Assembly (NCBI RefSeq): GCF_010183535.1
Contig: NC_071330.1
Span: forward strand, 12,691,717 to 12,755,716
Direction of reading: 5' to 3'
DNA length: 64,000 nt
DNA from: Caenorhabditis remanei
Lineage: Eukaryota > Nematoda > Chromadorea > Rhabditida > Rhabditidae
Under the pieces are notes generated by a model. The model had not been told where the DNA came from. It saw nothing but the letters and a program-made list of their open reading frames with translations, and ran no database searches. Below, piece by piece: positions 19,969 through 30,157 of this stretch (position 1 is the stretch's first letter; each line of letters starts with the position of its first letter). A program made the position numbers and the translations under genes.

Positions 19969-22900
19969 CTATTTCTTCTTCAAATTCTTATTCGGTGTCT
20001 TCGTTCCCGTCTTTTTTCCATTCGTTTTCCCGCCCTTTTTCCCATTCTTCGCTCCTATTTTCTCCGTTTTTATCATATTCTTCACATGATTGAATGCCAT
20101 GAATGATGCCACGTAAGCAGCTACACTCGTTGCCAGCAGGACGACACAGGTGCCCATTTCGAAGGCGAAGATCTTTTTTCTAAAAAAAATTATTGTGATT
20201 TTTGAAATTCAGCGTTGTGATAAACGTCGGGATATCAATTTTCATAAAGTTTCAGTCAATTTTCGCAAAGTTGTAAATTTAGGCTCCGCCCCTTTATTGC
20301 ATGTTTGCCGCATAGTCTTCTAAAACTGTGTGTAAATAGATTTCATTTACATCAGTGCGTTGAGAAGGTTGAAAAACGCCGGGATATCAATTTTCAAAGT
20401 TTTTGAGTCAATTTTCGAAAAGTTAGCGAATTAGGCTCCGCCCCTTTATTGCATGTTTGCCGCATGAACTCCTAAATTTGCGAGAAATTAAAGTTTATGT
20501 GTATTAGTGTGTTGAGAATGTTGAAAAACGTCGGGAACTTCATTTTCATAAAGTTTGAGTCAATTTTCGGAGAGTTGGAAATTTAGGCTCCGCCCATTTT
20601 TGCATATTTGCCGCATAACTATTTCTAGAGTGTCAAGTACGCTCCTTCCTCTCAAATCAATTAATTTTTTACCTGAATTCCTCTTCATTTTTCTTCTCCT
20701 CAGGTGTCTGTTCCGTGCCCGTCAATGCTGCCGCTTCAGGAGCTGCCGGTGTGGTTTCAAGAGGGGTGGGCGGAGCTTCCGAGGCAGCGGTCGGTTGAGC
20801 AACTGGAGCTGTTGGATTGGGGATTGGTGGGAGACCGGGAGTCACTGGAAAAGTTGTAAAGTTATGAATTTAAAAATTTTTTTTAGATTTTTTAGTGAAA
20901 AATGTTTAACTTTGAGAGGCTGTCTTGGCACCCCTAATTGACCCATTACAAAAATATTAGATGGATTATACAGATCAAACCTAGAACTCTATTTTTGTAG
21001 TTGACAACTTTTTGTTAGCTCCGCCCACTTCTGAGATATGTGCGTCTTTAAAGATGAAACCTCCGCAAAGCACGCTTTTCTCACTGCCTGTTTCAAAGAC
21101 GCATATCTCAAAAGTGGGCGGAGCTAACAAAAAGTTGTCAACTACAAAAATAGAGTTCTAGGTTTGATCTGTATAGTCCATACACAATCTGAGTGGGTGG
21201 GACTATCAGGGAGACCGTGACACACTTGGACATTTTCATCTGAAAATGGAGATTACTGTACCTAAGTTATCCGGGTCCTCTGTAGTCGGCTCATCGTCTT
21301 CTGGTGGTACTATAGTCGGCTCGTCAGTGTCCGTTGGATAGTCTGGTTCAGTTGTCGGCTCGGGAATGGGTGGTACTGTAACGACCTCCCCATTCTCGTC
21401 GGTTACTTCAGCGACGATAGTTGTGGGCTCATCGGTCACCAGATTAGGGTCTACTGTTGTGGGCTCTCCCGCTCCTGGCACTCCTCCTGGCACCGTTGTA
21501 GGCTCCTCCCCTGTATCATCGGTTACAGTACTTGCTTCTGTCACCACTACACCAATCGGATGCACAGTAGTCGGCTCTCCCGCTCCTGGTACTGTAGTAT
21601 GCTTCTCACCGGTATCATCGATTACTGTAGTCGCTTCATCATTGGGTACTGTAGCTGCGTCGGTACTCACCACCACCTGATTAGGGTCTACTGTAGTTGG
21701 CTCGTCATCTGGAACTCCAGGTCCTGGCACATCATCGGTTACTGTAGTCGGCTCGCCACTGGGTTCTGTAAACGGTTCGGTAACTATGCCTATGCCACCG
21801 CTCGAATCTACAGTAGTCGGCTCTCCCGCTCCTGGCACGTCATCGATCACTGTAGTCGCTTCACCAGTGGGTACTGTAGCTACCATCGGATCTTCAGTAG
21901 TTATTGGTTCTCCGCCAGGCACCGCTACTGTAGTATCATCGGTTACTGTAGTCGCTTCTGACACCACTACACCAATCGGATCTACAGTAGTCGACTCTCC
22001 CGCTCCTGGCACCGTCGTAGACTCTTCACTGGTATCATCGGTTACGGTAGTCACCACTAAAACACGATTTGAATCTACAGTAGTCGGCTCTTCACCCGGA
22101 ATTCCAGCGGGGGGTACTGTAGTTGCTTCGGTAGCAATCGGTTCTACAGTAGTCGTCTCTGGTATCGTTGTAGGCTCCTCGTCGTCGGTTACTGTAGTTG
22201 CTTCAGTCACCACTACACGACGATTCAAATCTACAGTAGTAGTCGACTCTCCCGCTCCTGCCACATCGGTTACTGTAATTTCGTTATCATTGTGTACTGT
22301 AGCAGGTACAACTTTACCATTTGGTTCTAGCGTGGTGATCTCCCCAACAGTGGTTACTGTAGTCGGTTCATCACTGGGTACTGTAGTTGCTTCGGTAGTT
22401 ACGTCACCGTTCGGATCCACAGTGGTGCTTACTGTAGTCGGTTGATCGGTGGGTGCTGAAATTCAAATGTATTAACTCGGCACAGTTCTTACAAATGCGC
22501 TCCACCAAAATGCCCTTGAAAAAATGTCTCTTTGTCTCTGAGTCTCTCAATTTTGCACACTATTTTCTCCGGTTTCGATAGAGCGCGGTTGTAAGAAGCG
22601 TGCACAGAAAATGCGCTCTACTGAAAATAGTTTTGTGTTCGACAGAGCGCAGTTGCTCACCTTCTGACATCTCTGGGATTACTGTAGTCGTTGGCTCTTC
22701 AGATTTTTCATTGGTTACTGTAGTTGGGGATACTGTAGACATCGATATATCGGTTACGGTAGTTGCATTGGGTACTGTAGCTCCTCCCATAGGGAGTACT
22801 GTAGCTGAGAATTCGGTGGACGTGGATACTGTAGAATCTTCCGCTACCGTAGTCTCAGGAATCTCGGTTACTGTAGTAGTTTCCGTAGCATTCGGTACTG

Positions 22901-23334
22901 AAAAATTGGTCAATTAGACTCCGCCCACTTTCAGACCGCCTGAAAAAGTGGGCGGATCCTAAATTCTGGAATTTTTCAATGTTTTTGTGGGTTATGAAAA
23001 CTATTCTTTCCTTTTAACAAGCTCCGCCCACTTTCAAGCAGTTTGACTGTGTACAAAAGTGGGCGGAGCCTCCCCTCTGAGGCTCCGCCCACTTTCAGAT
23101 CAAGGGGGCGGGTCCTATTTTAGCTCCGCCCCTTTTGAGCTCCGCCCACTTTCATGCCACGCCGAAAATGTGCCAATTTCTGGGAAAATCATGTCCCGGG
23201 GGTTTCCGAGGATGCTGAATTCAAATTACCCGCCCATTTTAAGCCCCGCCCCTTTTCTGACCTCCAAACTGAGCATTGAATTGATGAAGAGAACAGAGAA
23301 GGAGAAGACATTGAGAAAATGGAAAAGACCTCAT
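19969..23334 (-). CDS. Gene A: Thr/Val/Pro/Glu-rich type I membrane protein, paralogue of gene B
   Basis: Five exons in transcript order: 23334-23262, 22897-22661, 22455-21262, 20844-20673 and 20179-19969, giving 628 aa ending in TAG. Exon 1 encodes a signal peptide (MRSFPFSQ then a Leu-rich core). Residues about 25-501 form a mucin-like Thr/Val/Glu/Pro region built from words such as EATTV, DEPTTV and PGAGEPTTV, probably heavily O-glycosylated. Residues 502-558 are Pro/Ala-rich. The last exon encodes KKIFAFEMGTC, one TM helix (about 563-585) and a Lys/Gly/Asn-rich cytosolic tail. Introns 1-3 are phase 1 and the last is phase 2, as in gene B. The N- and C-terminal exons are clearly homologous to gene B, while the ectodomain differs. 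I do not recognise the family; a surface or cuticle-associated role is a guess. The exon 1 donor (GAG|GTCAG) is weak. Confidence 0.72.
20195..20630. repeat. Three tandem copies of a ~152-bp unit in gene A intron 4
   Basis: The block TAGGCTCCGCCC then TTTGCCGCAT recurs at about 20281, 20433 and 20587, with AACGTCGGGATATCAATTTTC before it. On the gene's own strand the same sequence (CGGCAAATTTGCAAAAAG) occurs in gene B introns near 26875 and 28528, so these intron segments are homologous between the paralogues. Confidence 0.8.
20968..21178. repeat. Near-perfect inverted repeat in gene A intron 3
   Basis: Arms of about 75 bp (left 20970-21043, right 21104-21176) share TACAGATCAAACCTAGAACT, GTAGTTGACAACTTTTTGTT and AGCTCCGCCCACTT, inverted. 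The loop is about 60 bp. A short foldback element or MITE is likely. Confidence 0.85.
22471..22608. mobile_element. TTAGCTCGGCAC-type MITE, copy 1
   Basis: About 140-bp inverted-repeat element in gene A intron 2. The left end is AACTCGGCACAGTTCTTACA and the right end has GCGCGGTTGTAAGAAGCGTG; the centre is TCTCTGAGTCTCTCAATTT. The same layout is found at 24324-24467 and 43339-43475. A partial arm follows at about 22609-22655. Confidence 0.75.
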
Positions 23335-24586
23335 TGATATCTATCCGAATGGGATCACTTTCGAAATGCCTCTGGAAATTTCTGGAATTTTGTTTTGATC
23401 TACACTGAAAATTACCTTTTTTGGTCGATTTTTTTTCTCGAACTGAAAAATTTCAAGTTGGAAAACAAAATGAGGGTGGAGGGGTCACGTGAGAATTTTT
23501 GAATTTTTGTTTTTAAAGTTTTCCAATTTTTGTTTTTATTTTGACCGGCCTCTCCCCCCTACTCCAATTTTTTAATTTCTTTTTTCAATTTTCCAACGAA
23601 AAAAATCAAAAATCAATCAATATCGAATTTCGAATCCACGTAAACCACTCCACTTCGTCTCACTCATCGACAACACTTCCTCGACGAAGAAATAAAGGTA
23701 CGTTTTAGAACTGGGACGGTTTAGAACCAGGACGTTTCGAAACTGGGCCCGTTCTGAAACTGACACATTTCGCAACCACAAATTAAGAAAGTTGCGAAAC
23801 GTCCCTACATATAAGTATGACATTATGAAACCTGGAAGTTTTGGAACCAGGGATGTTTCGAAACTGGGAAAGTTGTGAAACGTCCCATGGCGTTTCGTAA
23901 CCAGCTTCGGATCGTCTAAAGTCCGCAGCAGGCTAACCATTTTGGTTTCAGAACGTCCCAGTTTCATAAAATCGTACTTATGTTGGGACGTTTTAGAACC
24001 AGAACGTTTTGAAACTGTTGTTAACCGTCATGGTTTCGAAACGTCCCAATATAAGTATGGCTGTATGAAACGTGGACGTTTCATGCCTATTTAAGAACCA
24101 GGACGATTTGAAACTGAGACGTTTCGAAACCACGAATTAAGAAGTTATATAATAACGTTCTGGTTTCAAAGCAATTCTAAAACGTCCCAACTGGGACGTT
24201 TTGAAACCATGACGTCTGAAAACCAAAATGGTTTGCAAGTTCCAAAGCGTCCCCCGGTTTCAAAACGTCTTACATATTTCCATCATAATATTATGCCGTT
24301 ATGAAACCTGGGACGTTTCGCAACTATTAGCTCGGCGCAGTTCTTACAACTGCGCTCCACCGAAATCCCTTGAAAAATGTCTCTTTTTCTCTGAGTCTCT
24401 CAATTTCGCACACAATTTTCATGGGTTTCGGTAGAGCGCGGTTGCAAGAAGCGTGCCGGGCTAATAGCTAACTGAGACGTTTGGCAACTTTCCTGGTTCC
24501 CAAACGTCCCCCAGTTCTAAACCGTCCCAATCCCAATTTCAGACATTCAACAAGTCTGATATCTCATTCTTTGTGTCTCGATATCA
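23335..24586. promoter_or_regulatory. Divergent intergenic region of genes A and B with a GGACGTTTCGAAAC array
   Basis: This 1.25-kb spacer must hold both promoters. From about 23700 to 24540 it is filled with many copies, in both orientations, of short words like GGACGTTTCGAAACTGGGAC and GAAACGTCCCAG, unevenly spaced. Both start codons sit in the same local context (GATATCAATGAGGTC), mirrored, consistent with an inverted duplication of the first exon and its leader. No TATA box or trans-splice acceptor was clear. Confidence 0.6.
24324..24467. mobile_element. TTAGCTCGGCAC-type MITE, copy 2
   Basis: Ends CTATTAGCTCGGCGCAG and GTGCCGGGCTAATAG form the terminal inverted repeat; inside are TTCTTACAACTGCGCTC and GAGCGCGGTTGCAAGAA. 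It interrupts the GGACGTTTCGAAAC array. Confidence 0.85.
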
Positions 24587-27500
24587 ATGAGGTCTTTTCC
24601 AATTTCTCATTGCCTTCTCCTTCTACTTCTTCTCTATTCATTCGACGCCTTCACTCGTAAGTTTTGGAAAAGGGGCGTGGCTTAAAATAAGGCGGAGCAT
24701 TGGATTCAGCAATTTTGGAAACCTGAGGTCACCGGTCTACAAGTGGGCGGAGCCAAAAATTGCTAATTTCTTTTAAAAAAGTGGGCTCTAGCAAGTCAGA
24801 AATGAGAAATAGGCTCCGCCCACTTTACAACTTTGAAAATATGGGCGGAACTAGTGACATAGGCCACGCCCACCGTGCATTGCCTTCCATTAGGCTCCGC
24901 CACTTCTAGGCTCAGATTTCTTAGAACCCGTTCCAAACCCCGCCCACTTTTTTTAATTTTCAGAAGACTCCGCCCATCCGGCAGCCAGTGAGAATACGGT
25001 AGTGAGAGTGAAGAGAGATCAGAAAGCAACGGGAAAAAACGACGATGATGACACAAAAAAGGGCGGAGTCGCAGATGATAAAAATGGTAAGTTTTGGGGA
25101 AATTAGTGGGCGGAGTCAGATAAGCCACGCCCACTTTTTTCAGTAGATCCGACTCCTCCAACTGATACAAAAACTGGAAAAGGAGGTAGAAAAGGAAACG
25201 GTAAAGGAGGTGAGTGATTAGAAAATGGGCGGAGCCTATTCTCATTAAGCCCCGCCTACTTTTTGAAGAGCAAATTGTTTTTCAGAACCAAAAATGCCAG
25301 ATGATGGGAAACAAGCAACTGGAGGTAGAGGAGGCGGATTCCGGATACCATGTACGCTGCAGGATATGGGCGGAGCCTAATATCGAATTATTTTTCAGAT
25401 CCAGAAGCACCCAAACCGACGAAAAATCCGCTACCTGGAAACGCAGGGTCTCAACCATCTGGAAATGGAAAAGGAAGTGAGTAATGAAATGTGGGCGGAG
25501 CCTCAGTGTCCTAAACTCCGCCCACTTTTTGAAGAGCAAATTGGAGGTTTTTCAGAACCAAAAGTGCCGGATGATGGGAAACAAGCAACTGGAGGTAAAG
25601 GGGGCGGAGGCCAGATACCAGGTACGCTGCAGAAAAATGGGCGGAGCCTAATATCGAATTATTTTTCAGATCCAAAAGCACCCAAACCGACTAAAAAACC
25701 GCTAACCAGAAACGGAGGGCCTCCATCAGGAGGAAAGGGATCAGGAGGTGAGTGATGAAATGTGGGCGGAGCCTCAGTGTCCTAATCCCCGCCCCTTTTT
25801 TGAAAAATTCATTTTATTACAGTTCCAACGCAACCACCAGTGAATGGAAACGGGAACGGAGGGCCTCCACCAGGAGGAAAGGGATCAGGAGGTAAGTGGG
25901 CGGAGCCTAATTATCCCTAAGCCCCGCCCCTTTTCTGCAAACAATTTTTATTACAGAACCAACCCCAGCACCGAATGTACAAGTTCCACCAGGAGGCACT
26001 GCAGGTCAAACAGGTGAGTGTTGAAAAGTGGGCGGAGCCTAATGCTATTAAGCCCCGCCCACTTTTTCAACATGAATGATATTTCAGATCCGAAAGATAC
26101 ATCACTTGATACAACTGGAAATGGAACACAAGGAAACGGAAGTGGTCAATCAGCAGGAAACGGAAAAGGATGTGAGTGATTAGAAAATGGGCGGAGCCTA
26201 GTACTCTCAGACTCCGCCCCTTTTCTGAACAACCAATTATCATTACAGTTCCAACCCAACCACCAGTGAATGGAAACGGGAACGGAGGGCCTCCACCAGG
26301 AGGAAAGGGATCAGGAGGTAAGTGGGCGGAGCCTAATTATTTCTAAGCCACGCCCACTTTCTTTCTCAAAACTTTGAAAATTTTTAGGTCCAAATGGTCC
26401 TCCACCTAAGACTAATGGAAACGGAAAACAACCTGGTAAGCTGCTGAAAATGGGCGGAGCTTTCTGAGTGCTAAGCTCCGCCCCTTTTTTTTCAAAAAAG
26501 ATTTTTCTTTTGTAGATCCAACTCCACCGCCAAAGGGAACCGGAGGCGGGTTGCCTCCACCAGGAGGATCTCAACCAGGAGGTGAGTGGGCGGAGCCTAA
26601 CTGAATCAAGCCCCACCCCATTTTTTACTGACAATTTTTGTTCTCAGTTCCACCTATGGGCGGAGTCGGCGGAAAAAGCGAATCAACGACGACGGTGGAG
26701 CCTCCTACAGTATCCTCAACTTTGAAAGGTATGGACAGACATCCGGACATCCGGACAGACACACAGACAGACATTCAATAAATTTCAGATCCAAAAGTGC
26801 CGGATGATCCGAAAGATCCACTCGGAGAGACGACACCGACGACGATTGCGGCGGCGGCAGGTATGTTAAGATGTGCGGCAAATTTGCAAAAAGGGGGCGG
26901 AGCCTAATTTTCTATTTTCCTTGGATGCGGTCCGATTTTGATGAAAAGTGATACCCCGACGTTTTCCGACACGTTGATTCTTTTGGAAATATTGACAATA
27001 AGCTCCGCCCACTTTTTGAAAATGTGTTTATTTTTATTTTCAGAAACTCCCACAACTCTCCCAACAAAAGGAATACCTGATGATGACAAGACGTCAAGTA
27101 CAGTACCCCCACGAGGTGGCCCACTACCAAAGGCCCCGCCCACTACAGTATCCTCGAGTACAGTAACCCAGAAACCGGGTGTTGGTGGTCTACCGAACGA
27201 TGACGGAACGAATACTACTGTAGCACCAGAGGCTACAGTAACCTTGCCTACAGTACCCCCAAAAGGTGCTCCACCAAAGGCCCCGCCCACTACAGTAGCC
27301 TCATCCACAGTAACCCAGAAACCGAAAGATGAGACGACTACTGTAGAAACAGTCGTCCATTCTGTGAATACAACAACGGAGCCTACAGTATCCTCATCTA
27401 CAGTACCCCAACCAGGACCAGAAGACAATGAGACGACTACGGTAGATCAAGGGATTCCGAAGGTGACGCTGAGTACGGAGACACCCGGAAAACAGGAACC

Positions 27501-28806
27501 GACTACTGTGCCGGATGACAAGGAGACGACGGAGGCGGAGCCTGAGGAGACAACGGAGGCGGAGCCTGAGGAGACAACGGAGGCGGAGCCTGAGGAGACA
27601 ACGGAGGCGGAGCCTGAGGAGACGACGACAACCGAGGATCCAGGAGTTCCACCGGGAGGAGTTCCCGGAGCTCCTCAAGGTGAGTGCAACTTTTTAAATT
27701 TTAATCCAATCCCTTTGAAACTTACATAGTTGAATTCAGCTTGTCAAGAGCTTTCAGAAAAGTATAATCATGCCCCGATTTGGTCCAAGTTGGGTCTCAC
27801 CACGAAAACTACAGTAACCCTGACAACGGTAGTTTTCGTGGTGAGAACCAACTTGCACCGAATCGGAGCATGATTATACATTTCTGAAAGCTCTCGGCGA
27901 GGTAAATTTGAATAAATAGGTGTAATCCATTTTGAAGCGAAACTGTCGGAGTTACGGTGGTTTTTGTAAGATTAAGATATTTTGAACATGCTTCGTGTTG
28001 TAACTCGGTCAGATTTGCTCCAATTTTTAAGAAAGTTTTAGTTTTGGAATTGGTGCGTCAAGAGCTTTCAGAAAAGTATAATCATGGCTATGTTTGCTTC
28101 TGGTTGGGTCCAAACACGAAAACTACAGTAACCCTACCCTGACTACGGTTGTTTTCGTGGTGGGGACCAAGTTTTACCGAATATGGGCATGATTATACTT
28201 TTCTGAATGCTCTCGACGAGATGAATCTGAATCTGAAAATATCTTTTCTTATTTCCAGCTACCCCCGCTGTTCCACAACCGAAACCAACTCCACCACCAC
28301 CTAAGGATAAACCTACCGAGCCACCAAAGACCCCTGATGCTAGTGCTACTCCAGAACATTCTGGAAATGCGTCTGAACCTTTTGGAAAGCCGGAAGCTGC
28401 CGCATTAACTGGAACAACAGAGAAGACTGCTGAGGAGTTGTTGAAGGAGGAAGAATTCAAGTGAGATTTTGTCATATTCAGATTCAGCGTACTTGAAAAC
28501 CCCCGTTTATAGCTTCCTAAGAAGCGTGCGGCAAATTTGCAAAAAGTGGGCGGAGCCTAAATTGCTAAATTGCTCAAAAATGTTTCAAACCTCTTGAAAA
28601 TCAATATCTCGGCGTTTTCTAACACGCTGATTCCGAATATTTTAATTATTTTTTGCAGAAAGAAGTTGTTCGCCTTCGAGCTCGGCACGTGCTCCGTGTT
28701 GATTGTGGCCAGTGTTGCCGCCTATGTTGTCTCATTCCTGGCGTATGACTATGCGAAAGGAATCACCAAATTGATTAAACATCCGAAGAAATTAAAGAAA
28801 AAATAG
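24587..28806 (+). CDS. Gene B: Gly/Pro/Lys- and Thr-rich type I membrane protein, 18 exons
   Basis: Exons: 24587-24656, 24964-25086, 25144-25209, 25286-25351, 25399-25476, 25556-25621, 25670-25747, 25823-25891, 25957-26013, 26088-26171, 26249-26317, 26388-26435, 26516-26581, 26648-26728, 26789-26860, 27044-27679, 28259-28460 and 28659-28806; 692 aa. Every junction keeps frame: all introns are phase 1 except the last (phase 2). Residues 1-22 form a signal peptide (MRSFPISH plus a Leu run); exon 2 has a VKRD dibasic site; exons 3-13 are 16-28-residue modules, most starting xPKxP or PTQPP and ending GKGSGG-like; exon 16 is Thr/Val-rich with four ETTEAEPE repeats; the last exon has KKLFAFELGTC, a TM helix (about 648-672) and a basic tail. 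Exons 25823-25891 and 26249-26317 are almost identical, a recent exon duplication. The family is not recognised. Confidence 0.75.
25087..26647 (+). repeat. Series of short introns with GGGCGGAGC...GCCCCGCCC stem-loops
   Basis: Most of the introns between exons 2 and 14 of gene B (about 47-81 bases each) carry GTGGGCGGAGCC just after the 5' splice site and CCCCGCCCAC/CTCCGCCCCT just before the polypyrimidine tract, separated by about 10-20 bases. Each can fold into a GC stem that brings the two splice sites together. Introns starting at 25352 and 25622 keep only the left half. Confidence 0.85.
27523..27618 (+). repeat. Four tandem 24-nt coding repeats
   Basis: Unit GAGACAACGGAGGCGGAGCC plus TGAG, encoding ETTEAEPE, nearly identical four times inside exon 16 of gene B. 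The unit contains GGCGGAGCCT, the same word as in the introns. Confidence 0.92.
27732..27912. repeat. AATCATGCCC palindrome, copy 1
   Basis: Inverted-repeat element: GAGCTTTCAGAAAAGTATAA then TCATGCCCCGAT, an inner GGTCTCACCACGAAAACTAC, then the same inverted, ending CTTTCTGAAAGCTCTC-like. Located in gene B intron 16. Confidence 0.85.
28045..28229. repeat. AATCATGCCC palindrome, copy 2
   Basis: Same family, second copy in gene B intron 16. Inner part ACGAAAACTACAGTAACC, inverted arm ending GCATGATTATACTTTTCTGA. Confidence 0.85.
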
Positions 28807-29732
28807 AGAGAGAACTCTGTTTACTCGGTTGAAAACAAGCTATGGAATGTCTTTGAAATGAATCTTCTTCTTTTTTTGGTTTTGCTATTTTTTGTTTTTT
28901 TTCAGAAATTTATTTTTACCATCACAATCAGCACATCGAGAGCTTTCAAAAAAGTATACTCATGCCCCAGTTTGGAGGTAATTGTGTCCCACCACAAAAA
29001 CTACAGTAACCCAATTTAAAGGCGCATACCGTAGTTTCGTGGTGGGACCAATTTTCACAGAATATAGGCATGATTATACTTTTCTGAAAGCTCTCGATGA
29101 GCTGAATCTGAATATACTTTTTTCATAAAAATGCGAGTGAAGTTAACCGAGTTAGACCAAGAGCCAATATTTTGAAAATCCGGAATAGTAGGTAAGGATA
29201 ATCTCACCATCTCCTCTCCTCTCCTGCCTCTCGGATGAATATTAAAATTTTAAAAGCATTTTCCCCGTTTTTTCAACAATGGAATTTTTCTACTTTCCGA
29301 TACAAACTTTTCTTGCAATGTACCTGGATAAAGAAAAAACTAGCACATCACAGTTTGTACCATACAGCAGAATTCATTAAAATTTTAAAAAGTAAAACAA
29401 AAAAATTGAAATTTACAACATTTAGCTTTCATGGTAGTGTCCCTACAAAAAATGGTTAACTACAAAAAGGATGTGCTATTTCGGCTCTGTCCAACTCATA
29501 CAAAATTGAGTTTATCGGACAATCAGGTGACATCGAAATACACTGTCAAAGTTTCTGGGGTGCCTGTTCCTCGAAGGGTCTGGCTGGGACCTCGATGATC
29601 CTAGTCCAAGAGGATGTCGTTTTTGACATTCCCTCTGATTTCCAGCACGCCACTACAAAATGTTATACGTCTTTAAACCTAAAATCGGGATGACTTACCT
29701 TATATCAATCCATTAGAAAGAAAAAGGGAATA
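28807..29732. other. 3' flank of gene B with repeats
   Basis: Holds palindrome copy 3 (28926-29110) followed by a dispersed repeat at about 29110-29420, recognisable by CCAATATTTTGAAAATC and GCAATGTACCTGGATAAAG, which also occurs at 36090-36350 and inverted at 38460-38745. No gene was supported. Confidence 0.55.
28926..29110. repeat. AATCATGCCC palindrome, copy 3
   Basis: Full inverted repeat, 3' of gene B; centre ACAGTAACCCAATTTAAAGG. Confidence 0.85.
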
Positions 29733-30157
29733 CAATAATTCTCAAAAAATCAGGATTACTAGGGGGACGATCTCCGATAGGCAGTCTGTGGGATAATGAG
29801 TAATAAGGGACTGTCCTTCTCTTACGTTGAACACATACTTTGTTGCGAGACCCATTTTTGAACAAGTCTCCGGGAAGATGTGTCAACCTGTTAGAGATGA
29901 GCAAGTGCGCTCTATCGATGAACGTACGAGCAGTAGGCAGGTATGATAAGATAGTGACCTCCACGCAGAAGCGAAGCGATGCGGTCAATCTTCCCGGAGA
30001 CAGTGTAAATATGGGTCTCGCAACGAACGAGCGTCGCTGCCTGCGTATGTGTTCAACGTAAGAGAAGGACCGTCCGTTATTATTCATTATCCCCTAGACT
30101 GCCTACCGGAATGGCTGGTCGACCCTCTAGTATTCTGATTCTTTGAGAATTATTGAT
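29733..30157. mobile_element. Foldback element P1
   Basis: Arms begin AATAATTCTCAAAAAATCAG and share TAGGCAGTCTG, then a subterminal stem with GGACTGTCCTTCTCTTACGT and its inverse near 30050-30075. Related to P2 (31745-32138) and, by the GGCAGTCTG ends, P3 (37120-37470). No coding frame. Confidence 0.8.

Noticed and set aside
20281..20630. Regularly spaced repeats suggesting a CRISPR-like array
   Set aside because: Eukaryotic intron with three ~152-bp tandem units; spacing and length do not fit, and the repeats diverge along their whole length.
21366..22445. Long plus-strand Thr/Val/Ser-rich frames opposite gene A exon 3
   Set aside because: Antisense of a repetitive coding exon; the minus strand has matching splice sites and a paralogue.
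26904..27428. Minus-strand Val/Gly-rich frame opposite gene B exon 16
   Set aside because: Antisense shadow; the plus strand joins in phase with flanking exons.
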